Assembly: GCA_000697335.1 (NCBI GenBank)
Contig: JNEM01011142.1
Coordinates: 1 to 34,848 of the forward strand
From: Conidiobolus incongruus B7586
Lineage: Eukaryota; Entomophthoromycota; Entomophthoromycetes; Entomophthorales; Conidiobolaceae
Direction of reading: 5' to 3'
DNA: 34,848 nt
The notes beneath the pieces were generated by a model. That model was not told the DNA's origin and did no database searches. It saw only the letters and a list, made by a program, of their open reading frames with translations. The number at the start of each line of letters is the position of its first letter. The first letter of the stretch is position 1. Shown here piece by piece: positions 22,794 to 32,655 of the stretch. The translations under genes and the position numbers were made by a program.

Positions 22794-25700
22794 AGCTTAT
22801 TAACAATCGTTGTTTCTAAAGGATATTAATTGAATACTCTCTCAAATTTTAGTAATTTGAACTCAATAATTGAACTTGATCACTTTTTCAACTATTGACA
22901 ATTTGTTTACACAATCAACCAATTTCACAAGAAAAGTTGGGGGAGATCCCTATAGCACCCAATTCATCACTTTATAAACACTTTTTAATTGATTGAATAT
23001 TATTATGGTACAAATTTAATTTAAACTAATAAAATGATTAAACTATCACTTTACTTAATGAACTGTCCCAAATCAATTATTAGGCAATTTTAAACATTTA
23101 CTCAGTTCTTCCAAATTCCTGCATTCGATCTCTTATTATAGAGCTCATGATCACAAATTTACTCGATTAAGCCATGATTCAAAATTTTGAATTACGAATC
23201 TAATCATAAAGATATTTAATTGGTTCCTCAAATATCCAAATGAGTCAATAATTACCATTTGACGATCTAAAATGTCATTTGAGGGTACTGAATGGATAAT
23301 TTTTACCCCATAAAAATCGTCATTTGACATAAATTATCAAGTTTGAATTGATTAATTAAATCATCTGATGATATCATAAGCTATTAGAAAATAATAGCCT
23401 CAAATTCATAATTATTATTTGAAAAAAAAATAAATTCAAAAGTTTTAAAAATTAAAAAAAGAATTTAATATTATTTCAAATATTCTTTTAATAAAAATAT
23501 AGTTCACATTTAAAATAAATTGATTATCAATTAACAAGAAAAAAAATTTTTAAAATTTAACAATAAATCATTTTAATATTGATAATATATTAATTATTAT
23601 ATATTCAAATCCATCAATAGTTTTAAAATCTATAAAAATGAAATTCTAATTAAATTTTGCGTATTTAATAATTTATCTACAGATGGTTGAATTGAATATC
23701 CTTTATTTTACATAAAATTCAAACTTAATGGAATAAAAATATGTTCACATATTATTTCAATAAGATTGTTAAGAGATTATATGAGGATAAATAAACTAGA
23801 ATAAGGAATTATTGAATGCATTGGTATATGATATTTTTATCGTTTGGAATATTATGATTTTATAACTGTATAAAATGAAAAATTTAATGAATAATAAGCT
23901 TTAATCTTTTTTAAATTTGAACTGACAAAATGTTTGAATTAATCATTTAAAATTCAATTGTCACAGGAAATTTTTTTATAATAATTTATTATTATTCGAT
24001 TTGAGTGATTTAGTTGAGTAGTTATAATGATGAAAATATCATTATATTTCTCGAATTTTCAAAAATATACTGATGAGAATATAAAAAATCATGCAAATAC
24101 AAAGCTTTAATAAATTAGTATTAAAAGTATTTATTCAATAGCTATAAGTATTTAATGAATAATTAATTTTTAACTTTATAATATTATTAATTTAAATATT
24201 TCAAATAGATGTAAAAGTGGTCATAAAATTTAACGAATTATATAAAACAAATATTTTCGAAATTGAACTAAATATCTTGAAACAAAAACTATAGTATTTG
24301 ACAAAATATTAAATCTCTCATAATTCATCAGATAGTTTAACAACCTGATAGTTTCATTAAAATTTTTATTGAGCCACTAATTCAATTGAAAGCTGGTTGT
24401 TACAAACATACTTAATATTCAGCTAACCATTATAATAGTTAACTCAACTTCTATTTTCAATTGTCATATTAATTATAAAGCTAACTAGTCTATGCAATCA
24501 ATTTATACAAACATAGGTATTAATGATTGATTTGTCTTGATATTGTAATTATAATTATTGATCATTGATAAACTACTTTTCTGTTATTTGAATAATCGTG
24601 TGTAAATTGTATATATTCAAAGACACACTACCAATTTCAGTGCTCTAATGTAAGACATCTAATCAATCCAGTATCCATCTATTTATCCTTCTGGAATCAT
24701 AAATAATCATAGCATATTTTTCACTATTATCGATATATAACAATAAATATAACTGGTAATTGATGCAAACACTCTTCCATCTTGGGCATGTTAAAATTGT
24801 ATTTTTTTATAACAATGTAATAACTATTAAATTTCAAAGTTACGGTTCTTCATGAATATACTTCAATATATTATTTCGTTTTCGCTGTTAAACCTAATAT
24901 GTGGACACTGATAATAAATTCTTAAAGAATATTATATCAACTTAACTAGCTGACTAATCACCTTTAATTCTATTTTATTTATTTTTAAATAATATTACTA
25001 AATTATTATACCAAAATTTTTAAATTATAAATCAAATTCTCATTATTTTTTTAAAAAAAATTTGTTAATAGTTGAATTTATTTATTATATTTAGTTTGTT
25101 TTTTAATTATAATAAATTATAATGATAATATGCAATACTTAAATATTTTTTTATTATTTAGTTTTATTATTTAAAAGATTTTTCCTAATTAATTAAAAAT
25201 TTTTGATTAATATAGAATTTTATCATAATTAATATTGTTACAATTTGATGAATAGATTATTAGAACTATATAATTTATAAGTTTAAACTTTAATAAATGA
25301 TCATAGATTATTTAAATTATTTGATCAAATTGGGTAGTTTATTTTTATCAAATATACTATACGATTCATTTCAATTTTATTCAAATTTCAATGATAATTA
25401 TATATAATGGTGAAATAATTCCTGATAATATAATATTTATTATAAAAAATCTAATATAAATTTTAATACTATATTTGTATTCTATAGAAGCGATATTATT
25501 AAATATTCCAATTGATTAATAACTTTAAAATAATAAATTATTTAATTGATTTTTGTATTCATTCATATCTTAATCATTATAAATTAGATAGGACGACTAA
25601 TCATGGCAAAACTGAATTTTATGGAATTATTAAATTTCAATGACATTTATAGTTGTCAAATCCATTCTGAATTGGATATTTAATTTAATTAATTTTCAGT

Positions 25701-26077
25701 TCATTTTTTTAAATTAAAGATAAATAAATAAAATTATTAAAAATATTAAATATATATATTCTATAAAAATAGTTAAATGTTTAAAATTTTGCCAAATCTA
25801 TTATAATAATGAGGTCAAAAATATATGTTTTAACTAATCATTTGGAGAACATTGTGAATTACCAAATAAGGAATAGTTGTAATAAAAAATAAATCAGGAG
25901 ATGTGATAGTCAAAACAAGTTATTGATGACATAATATTATTGGCATTGTTTGATGATGACGAATTCGTCAATCGATAACAAAGGCAAATATTGATTAAAT
26001 AAACAAATCAATGAGTTTAATAGAGTATTGTAAAATTATAGGTTATCAAAGATGAATATTCGTAACTATAGTGACAA
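22794..26077. other. Intergenic region between P5B ATPase and methyltransferase-like gene
   Basis: About 3.3 kb. The first few hundred bases (to about 23170) are less A+T-rich and probably hold the ATPase promoter. A second patch at about 24380-24900 is also less biased, but no frame gave a coherent peptide. The remainder is A+T-rich without recognisable features. Confidence 0.5.
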
Positions 26078-27011
26078 TCACTTTTTGCGAATTCCAATGA
26101 AGTACTGAACGTAAGTAAAGGGTAAAAATCCCTGAAAACTACCATTTTTAAACTCCCAATTCTTTTTCATTTTAAGGCCTTGAGTCAATTTAGTAGTCTC
26201 ATCGAGTGTACGAGCTCTCGCGCACGATACAAATGTATTGAATAACACTAATAGGACATTGATGGGGATAATATACACGAAGAATAATTTGGTTAGAGAT
26301 AGTGGACGAATGACGAAGGGAGCAGTGAACCACATTAAGAGTGGAATGAAAATTGCCATCAATAGCATAAAACTGAAATCTCTTCTATTCGTTTCAATGA
26401 TCCTAAACAAATTAATATATTAGTATTCAGCTCAAATATCTCAATATTGCAATTAAATATTACATAAACCCTTCATCATTATCTAAACAATCCTTGATAA
26501 TCTTCTTAGCATAAAAGTTGTTAAATTGGTTAAAGCTCAAGCGGAAAGTTTTGAAAGTAGCCTTATCATTATCCACATATAAAGTCCTAGGATTGGTGGC
26601 ATCAACAGAATCTCCTACGAAACTAATATTGGGATGATCTTGACTAATTTGCTTCCAGTGGTTTAATTGAGGAACGAAGTCAGTCAGGTAGAATTTCACA
26701 TTTTGTAAATCTTCATTCTCATTAATCTTATCAGATATCAAAGGAAGGGTGTTACCACTTCCACTACAGCAATCAACCACAATCACATCTTTACCAGTTC
26801 TCTTTTGGATTTTCAGCAATGCCTCTGTCATAGGTTTGATAAGTTGAGTATAAATAGGAGCGGAACGCTCCTCCAAGCGGGGGAAAAATTTGGACAAAAT
26901 TTTAGGGGGTGCTAAAGTCCAGAATAGATAAGTGTAATTGTCTAAAACATCTGTAAAAGCTGGTGGAATAGATTCCTGATAATTAGTTTCAAATAATTGC
27001 TTTCTTTTCAT
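26078..27011 (-). CDS. Membrane-associated methyltransferase-like protein, two exons
   Basis: Exons 27011-26464 and 26402-26078 join inside a Met codon (AT|G) to give 290 residues. VVDCCSGSGNTLP at 78-90 is the S-adenosylmethionine-binding glycine-rich motif, FYLTDF at 107-112 fits the acidic second motif, and SVDATNP at 135-141 plus FRLSFNQFNN at 156-165 match a fungal family I recall with SVDA and a FH.FDD-like block. After the splice, GFMIIETNRR leads to two hydrophobic segments (about 192-214 and 222-240), then SCARARTLDE and a C-terminal YFIGIRKK. The layout (soluble Rossmann-like domain, then membrane hairpin) suggests anchoring at an endomembrane, with a lipid or small-molecule substrate, but the substrate is unknown. 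A TATAAAAA box lies 70-77 bases upstream and a six-codon upstream frame (27060-27043) lies between it and the ATG. Confidence 0.85.
26403..26463 (-). other. Intron of the methyltransferase-like gene (61 bases)
   Basis: Donor GTAATA, acceptor TTTGTTTAG, with TACTAAT-like branch sequence between. Removal restores the frame from GF to MIIETNRR; reading through meets TAA at once. Confidence 0.9.
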
Positions 27012-27042
27012 TGATATTTTTTTTCAATCAGTTTTTTATTTC

Positions 27043-27060
27043 TCAGGGCAGATGTATCAT
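27043..27060 (-). other. Short upstream open frame (ATG plus four codons and stop)
   Basis: ATGATACATCTGCCCTGA lies 32 bases upstream of the main ATG. It matters only if transcription starts above it; the TATA-like box is just 21-45 bases further up, so it may lie at or before the mRNA start. Confidence 0.25.
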
Positions 27061-27080
27061 GGATTGAAGATGATACTCCC

Positions 27081-27088
27081 TTTTTATA
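27081..27088 (-). promoter_or_regulatory. TATA box of the methyltransferase-like gene
   Basis: GATATAAAAAGGG context on the minus strand, 70-77 bases above the ATG, in a stretch less A+T-rich than average. Confidence 0.5.
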
Positions 27089-27901
27089 TCTTTGGTAACA
27101 TATGATAATCTTGAATACTTAATTTCAGGGGTATTTTTTAGTTAGATTTTTATTTTTCATTTAATTTTATTGGGTTATATTAATCGGTTAATTGTTGATC
27201 GAATTGAAAAAAAATTCCAAGCTTAACTAAGATAAATAATATACTATTTTGAATTTTAAGATATTAAAATGAATGGAGAGTTAGATAACGATTATGTTGG
27301 TATTATCACAACAATAGTTATTTAAACAGTTTAATTCATTGTTTTAATTAATATTCAATACTTGAAATTGATTAAATCATCGTTACAATTGTGATCAATT
27401 GTCATAATATAGTTCTTGTACAGTGATTATTATACTTATTGCATGAAAAATCAAAGCATAAAAATTAGATTTTTTATTGATATGATGTTTATAGAATATA
27501 ATTCTTAATTTAATTATTATTTGAACCTTTTATTATGAACTAATTGCTACAAGCTTCAGTTATTTCTGAAATTATTTTAATATACAATGTAACTAAATAA
27601 ATTTTAACGATCTAAACTAGTACTAATAATTTTTCGTTTGTCAACCTAAGTAGATGTGAAATAATTTGTAATCAAAATTACTTTATTCTTATAAAAACAC
27701 CTTTTAACCTATTATATTTATTTAATCATTATATTACTTTCAATTCTCCTATTAATTATTATTTTAGTTATATTGCTTTCAATCATATTTTATTATATAT
27801 CAGAATTCAAAAATTCTTATTGATTTTCATTTTTATTTTTTCTACTACCAATTATATATTAATTTTTGTTTATTTTTATGAGTTGATTAAGCATTATTCA
27901 G
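27089..27901. other. A+T-rich spacer
   Basis: No gene recognisable in about 800 bases. It ends in a plausible plus-strand intron end (TTGATTAAGCATTATTCAG, 27883-27901). Confidence 0.45.
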
Positions 27902-28016
27902 TGGGGATAAAGGCGCGAAAAGCAATCAATCATGCTTATCGTTAGTTGCTAACGTATCCGATTATTTCCCCAATTGTTGTTCATCATATGATGTGGGAGA
28001 AAACCAACTAACCTAG
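27902..28016 (+). pseudogene. Possible terminal exon or coding remnant, unknown family
   Basis: Directly after an intron-like end (branch-like TTGAT, then ATTATTCAG), one plus frame is open for 37 codons to a TAG: GDKGAKSNQSCLSLVANVSD, then YFPNCCSSYDVGENQLT. The composition is clearly less A+T-rich than the surroundings and codon choice looks coding. No upstream exon could be found, so this may be the last exon of a decayed gene. Family unknown. Confidence 0.3.
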
Positions 28017-28180
28017 TAAAATTAATCGAAAAATCTAATATCACTTCTTAGGAGTCAACTTAAAAAGACGCCCAGCGTCCTACCAATTAATCATCTTCTT
28101 TTCATTCTATATTTTAGTTTATAATTTCATACTTTCTTAACCTCTGAATATTCTTAGATCATATATTTTTAAATTAAATC

Positions 28181-28183
<3 letters not shown>

Positions 28184-28229
<46 letters not shown>
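28184..28229. repeat. (AG)23 microsatellite
   Basis: Forty-six bases of uninterrupted AG. It lies about 10 bases beyond the donor of the exon-like island that follows on the minus strand, where it would read as a CT tract in an intron. It inflates the open frame at 28169-28471 with a Ser-Leu run that is not real protein. Confidence 0.95.
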
Positions 28230-28233
<4 letters not shown>

Positions 28234-28239
28234 GATTAC

Positions 28240-28388
28240 CATCAGCTAAATCATTTATTAAGACGATTCTTGTCTCAATAAAATAGAATAAATTGAACTC
28301 AAAACTTAGGAGACTGGCTAATCCGATGGACGAAAAAGTCAAAAAGATGACCTTCCACAAATCGAATAAATTGTTACCATTTTTAATT
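28240..28388 (-). pseudogene. Orphan exon-like segment of a membrane protein, unknown family
   Basis: On the minus strand 149 bases are bounded by an acceptor (ATATTTTTTCAG) and a donor (GTAATC after GCTGATG). The enclosed frame reads IKNGNNLFDLWKVIFLTF, then SSIGLASLLSFEFNLFYFIE, then TRIVLINDLAD, with one hydrophobic segment. Composition is less A+T-rich than the flanks. No partner exons could be joined with confidence, so it is either one exon of a small intron-rich gene or a gene relic. The family is not recognised; a multi-spanning membrane protein is a guess. Confidence 0.35.
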
Positions 28389-28573
28389 CTGAAAAAATAT
28401 GTTCGACAATGGTTAATGTATTCATGACCAATATAACATAATAAAATTATTATCAATTTCTTTTGTAACAACTTTGTTTAGAAATTTTGTGTTGATTAGA
28501 AATATATGACTGTTATTTTATGAAAATGAGCAATAATACTAAACACTCATTATATATTTTGAATTTTTATTTA

Positions 28574-29806
28574 TTAGTTCAGAAAGAAAGTAATGACAAT
28601 TTTTTCAAACATATTGTTTGTTTTGAAAAATTAATTACATATAAAATATATCAAAGATTTAATATTTTCACTCTATATACATATATATAAATCATTTATA
28701 ATTATTTTTTTATTAAAATATTTTTTAATTAGTAATTGAAGGTTAAATTTAAATATATTTAAATTAAAATTATCAAAAAGTTTTTTATTTTAATATTATA
28801 AAAACTTAACTAAATAACTTTTTAAAATCAAATAAGATTAATATATAGTCTATAAAAATAATGTTTTATGTAAAATTACCATTTATTATTAAATTAATCA
28901 TTTTAAAATTAAAAGAGATATGGTTTAATATTTACTTAAATTTAAAAAATATATTTTAATATTATTTTTATCTTTAATTTAAATTAAAACAATATATTGA
29001 TATATATATTTTTAATTCAGTTAAAAAATTATATAAATATTTTATTATTAATTGAACCAATATATTATATATTAAATTTTAAATTTCAATTAATTAATAT
29101 ATTTAAAATAAATATTATTTAACTAAAACTTAGAAAAAACTAAAATCTGTAATTAAATAAAATTTATTCAAATAAAATTGAAAATAAAGGTTTTTATAAT
29201 AAATCATAATTTAATTAATCCTAAATTGTGTTATATAGTTATTCATTCAATAATGAAATATTAGATTTTGAAATAATATATTTTATTAATAAAAATATAT
29301 TAATTGCTATAATGAATTATATTAACATATAATTTTCTGATTTAGTTTTTAAAGATTAATTTATCAATAATAAATTCTATATTATTTTTAAATAAAATAA
29401 ATATTAATTAGTATTTTTATTATAAATTTAATATAAATATTATTTAATATAATAATTATAAAATATATAAACTTGAATTATAAAAGATTTTTTATATAAA
29501 AAAATTAAAAAATGTTATTATATCTAGTATATTCACTTGATTATGATATATATAAATATAATAGTTATATGTAATTAAAAAATATGCTTATAAGAACAAA
29601 TTCTTATTAATTAATTAAATTAGTTAATAAATACAAATTTAGGTTATTAACAAAAAACTATTTTTTAAATATTAGAAGATTATTAAAAGTATAGTAAAGC
29701 ACTCTTATTAAAAATAGAATATTAATTAATATTGTGTATTATTTTTTATAAATATTATATTAATATTTTTATTTCAATTTTTACCACTAATTAATTTCTG
29801 TACTAA
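28574..29806 (+). mobile_element. mariner-type DNA transposon, copy 3 (strongly decayed)
   Basis: A 1233-base element in the opposite orientation to copies 1 and 2, with TA at 28572-28573 and 29807-29808. Ends start TTAGTTCAGAAAGAAAGTAA (left) and TTAGTACAGAAATTAATTAG (right, complement), close to copy 2. Inside, 28701-28880 matches copy 2 at about 9110-9240 (complement), 29430-29510 matches the HDN region, and 29520-29730 matches copy 2 at 8170-8370. It is the most A+T-rich of the three and has no usable frame, so it is the oldest or the most heavily mutated. Its transposase strand is plus, the same as the lipase 960 bases downstream. Confidence 0.78.
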
Positions 29807-29808
29807 TA

Positions 29809-30766
29809 ATTCAATTTAGAGGTGTATAAAAATATTTGGTTTAAATTGTTATAAATAATATCTTTTATTTAGGTTCAAGTACATTATTTACTAATGTAAT
29901 ATTTTTAACTTATAGAGATTATAACAGTTAATATTTGAGTTACTCTTACTAATTAATCTATTGAAATTTTTCAATTAATTAGTATTTTAAAAATATTTAT
30001 TTAATGTATTGAAATTAATGATGAAATATTTTTAAATTTAAAATACCTATAATTAAAATAAACATATTAATTCATTAAATTAATTATCATGAACTATAAT
30101 ATCAACCATTCGATTTAATTAATGTTTTCTTGATTAAACCAATTCATATAATTAGCCACAATAGCAAACCTCAAAGCAAAATGTAAAGATCTTCCAGGTG
30201 ATCTAATGTACAAACAAATTAGTTTCCAATGTAATATCCAGTGCGATTAGTTTAAAAAAATACAAACCTAAATTGAAAATCCTGATCAAAAGTGTCTTTT
30301 TGGAAATCAGGGATAATAAAATTGTTGACACCTTAATTACTTATAAATTCCATATTCTTGCACTTGATTAAAATATTTTGAAAATTTAACCAATTAACAG
30401 TCAAATTGAAATTAATTTAAAAGGTACACAATTGAATTTTGCATCGTTGATCATTAAATCAATGTTTATTTATTGTTTATAAGTCCCTTTCATTGAAGCA
30501 AGCCATTGTACTAACTAAATAAAATAATGTACTTTATGATCTGCAGTCAATTTAATATTGATGTAATTTTACCCAAGGTTGTTAAAAATTGGTAATATTA
30601 TTTGAAAACTCTTGTATTTTAATTCAAATGAACCAAAATGGATATCAATTGATATTTATTATCAAAACACATTACAAAATTCAATGTGGAGGTAACAATG
30701 TTAATACTTAAAAAACAATATATATAATAAAAACTGGTATTTGGAAAAATATTTAATAGTTCAGAG
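29809..30766. other. Upstream region of the second intact lipase
   Basis: About 960 bases. The first 300 are very A+T-rich; from about 30130 composition becomes more even without coding potential. TATATATAATAAAA at 30719-30732 is a plausible TATA-like element 35-48 bases above the ATG. Confidence 0.45.
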
Positions 30767-31771
30767 ATGATAAAGATATCAATTATTATTTGTTATTTAT
30801 TCTTCTTTGTTAGATTATCAAGTCTAAATATCGTTGGATTATCAGAAATTTTTAACCCACATTTCGGGCCAGAGATATACTTTGCTGACTTGTTAGACTT
30901 GCCTGAAAGATGGTCAAAAGGCATACTCGAATTGTTTGATGACTCTGGTCCTATAAAACTTGATAAACCTACCAATGTTAAAATTCCGTCCTTAGACCGA
31001 GTTGAATTTCATCTAGAATCCGCTATTCGGCCTTATTGCTATTTGACCGATAAACTGTACGTAGAACATCTTGCAAGGGAATCTCAAGGATTGAAATTTT
31101 TAAGAGCCTTCACATCAATATATTATGGGGGTCTCGCAATAGTAATGGTTAGCGAAAGTACAAAAGAATTGATTGTGTCTCATAGAGGGAGTATCGATCT
31201 ACAGAATTGGATGAGGGATTTTAGCTTTGGAATGGTTACAGTTAAAGGATTTGATCAAGATATTAAAATTCACAATGGTTTTCATAGTAATTATATTAGT
31301 TATGCAGACGAATTAAATGCTTATTTATTCAAATTATTGCAAGATCAACGTTACAAAGATTTTAAGGTGATCATCACTGGCCACAGTTTAGGAGGAGCTA
31401 CAGCTGTGATTCATGCTGCTATACAAACTAAATACATTAGGGCTACTGGTCATGAGGTTGAGCTATTTTCATTTCACAGCCCTCGAGTTGGTAATAGGGC
31501 TTTTGTTGATTATGTAATCAGTTTAAATATTCCAATGGTCAGGTATACCAACAAAGGAGATATATTTAGTCAAATATTTTCTCGGAAGAAAGGTTATGTT
31601 CATATACCTGGAGAAGTGCATACACCATTCTTGTCAAAATCCTTTGATCCACCCATAATATGTGATCAAAGCTACGACGAAGATCCATATTGTCAATGGA
31701 AAGAACGCCAATTACTTAATCCTATCGATCATTTCTTTGGTTTTCATAAATTCATTGTCCCACCATGCTAA
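30767..31771 (+). CDS. Secreted class 3 (fungal) triacylglycerol lipase, intact
   Basis: A 334-residue paralogue of the lipase at 6389-7393, identical in length and aligned without gaps. The first about 20 residues (MIKISIIICYLFFFVRLSSL) form a strong signal peptide. IVSHRGS ends at Ser142 (oxyanion), NWMRDF starts the lid, GHSLGG at 205-210 holds Ser207 in the canonical elbow, TNKGD at 261-265 gives Asp265 and NPIDHFFGF at 318-326 gives His322. Cys91, Cys299, Cys309 and Cys334 are conserved with the paralogue, whose extra Cys101 and Cys106 are absent here. There is no intron. It probably acts on glycerides outside the cell, as in fungi that digest animal or plant lipids. Compared with the other gene it has the commoner His in the elbow, so the two copies may differ in activity. 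All catalytic residues are present. Confidence 0.95.
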   Translation: MIKISIIICYLFFFVRLSSLNIVGLSEIFNPHFGPEIYFADLLDLPERWSKGILELFDDSGPIKLDKPTNVKIPSLDRVEFHLESAIRPYCYLTDKLYVEHLARESQGLKFLRAFTSIYYGGLAIVMVSESTKELIVSHRGSIDLQNWMRDFSFGMVTVKGFDQDIKIHNGFHSNYISYADELNAYLFKLLQDQRYKDFKVIITGHSLGGATAVIHAAIQTKYIRATGHEVELFSFHSPRVGNRAFVDYVISLNIPMVRYTNKGDIFSQIFSRKKGYVHIPGEVHTPFLSKSFDPPIICDQSYDEDPYCQWKERQLLNPIDHFFGFHKFIVPPC

Positions 31772-32354
31772 ATTGACATCTATTATACCAATCTTATAAT
31801 AAATTATAATAGTCATTGAAACCAATTATGTATACAATTAATCAATTTATTCGATGATATTAAGTTACCACTATAATATAGTATATTAGTATATCTTTAT
31901 CACTTGAATTGATTTTTTATAATATCAATGTTTGATGATATACTCAAGGGATATTTCTCACTATCATTTATAATCTATTTTATAATTTTTTCCTCTTTGT
32001 TTCTCAAGTTTATAATGTTTCAAATAATTTTATGAAATCTTATAAAAAATTAATAATGTTGTTTGAATAAATATACTCAATAATAGAAATTTGGTAATGG
32101 ATAATCAATATTATTGCTCAATTCATAAATTTCAAGTATACTATAAAAAAAACTATTTAACTAGAGGATATACCATGTCGAGTGATTTATATATGATTAT
32201 AATCAGTTTTTTACACCATATTTGTGTATAATCTTGATCAATATATATATATATAATAAATATGAAATCTTTGTCAATATTTTCGTTGTTTTAGTTTCAA
32301 AAATTGAAAGTTTTTATGATTGTGACAACCGTCACTGTGAAAATAAATAGGCTT
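31772..32354. other. A+T-rich region downstream of the lipase
   Basis: No gene seen; includes the 3' end of the lipase transcript. A small hairpin-forming GTGACAACCGTCAC lies at 32322-32335. Confidence 0.5.
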
Positions 32355-32655
32355 TTAGAGTTTAAACAGGGAATCGCCAGTGGTAAACAATAGGTTACCA
32401 CAAAATTAGGGGAAATTAATGGGATTCACCAAATTAGGTGAAAATAGCTTACTGCGAATAAAGTAAATACTCAATACTTTTGTGAGTGTTACGAGAATAA
32501 CTTAGAGACTGGATACTTTTGAAATGGTAGAAAGATGAGATAATTAAGTGATAGGTTCAACCAGTTCATGAAATGAGGTACCTCCAATGTGACTTCTTGA
32601 ATCAGAGTGGTAATTGGGGTTCCTTGAGTGATGGTCAAGATTATTCCCCATCACT
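32355..32655 (-). pseudogene. Decayed piece resembling a drug/metabolite-transporter (DMT) family gene
   Basis: On the minus strand 32650-32489 is open: GIILTITQGTPITTLIQEV, then TLEVPHFMNWLNLSLNYLIF and LPFQKYP. This looks like the start of a DMT transporter, where a first membrane helix is followed by a motif of the type PFF.TWLN.SL...LIP. Further along, in another frame (32405-32358), FCGNLLFTTGDSLF resembles the family's next helix (WF..N..F..GL). Stops and frame changes separate the pieces. Composition is clearly less A+T-rich than the surroundings. The family call rests on remembered patterns only. Confidence 0.35.

Noticed and set aside
22560-23170. Additional 5' coding exon for the ATPase
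   Set aside because: No frame gives a coherent peptide and exon 1 already begins with a good ATG and a typical hydrophilic N-terminus.
27900-27973. tRNA-like or structured RNA with an outer TGGGG/CCCCA stem and two inner hairpins, including CGTTAG-TTG-CTAACG
   Set aside because: It lacks the T-loop consensus and a normal D-arm, and the same bases read as a plausible exon on the plus strand. The stems are short enough to be chance.
28184-28229. CRISPR-like or regulatory repeat array
   Set aside because: It is a simple AG dinucleotide tract with no spacers.
28169-28471. A 100-residue protein ending in Ser-Leu repeats
   Set aside because: The Ser-Leu tail is the microsatellite read as protein; only the middle 149 bases look exon-like.
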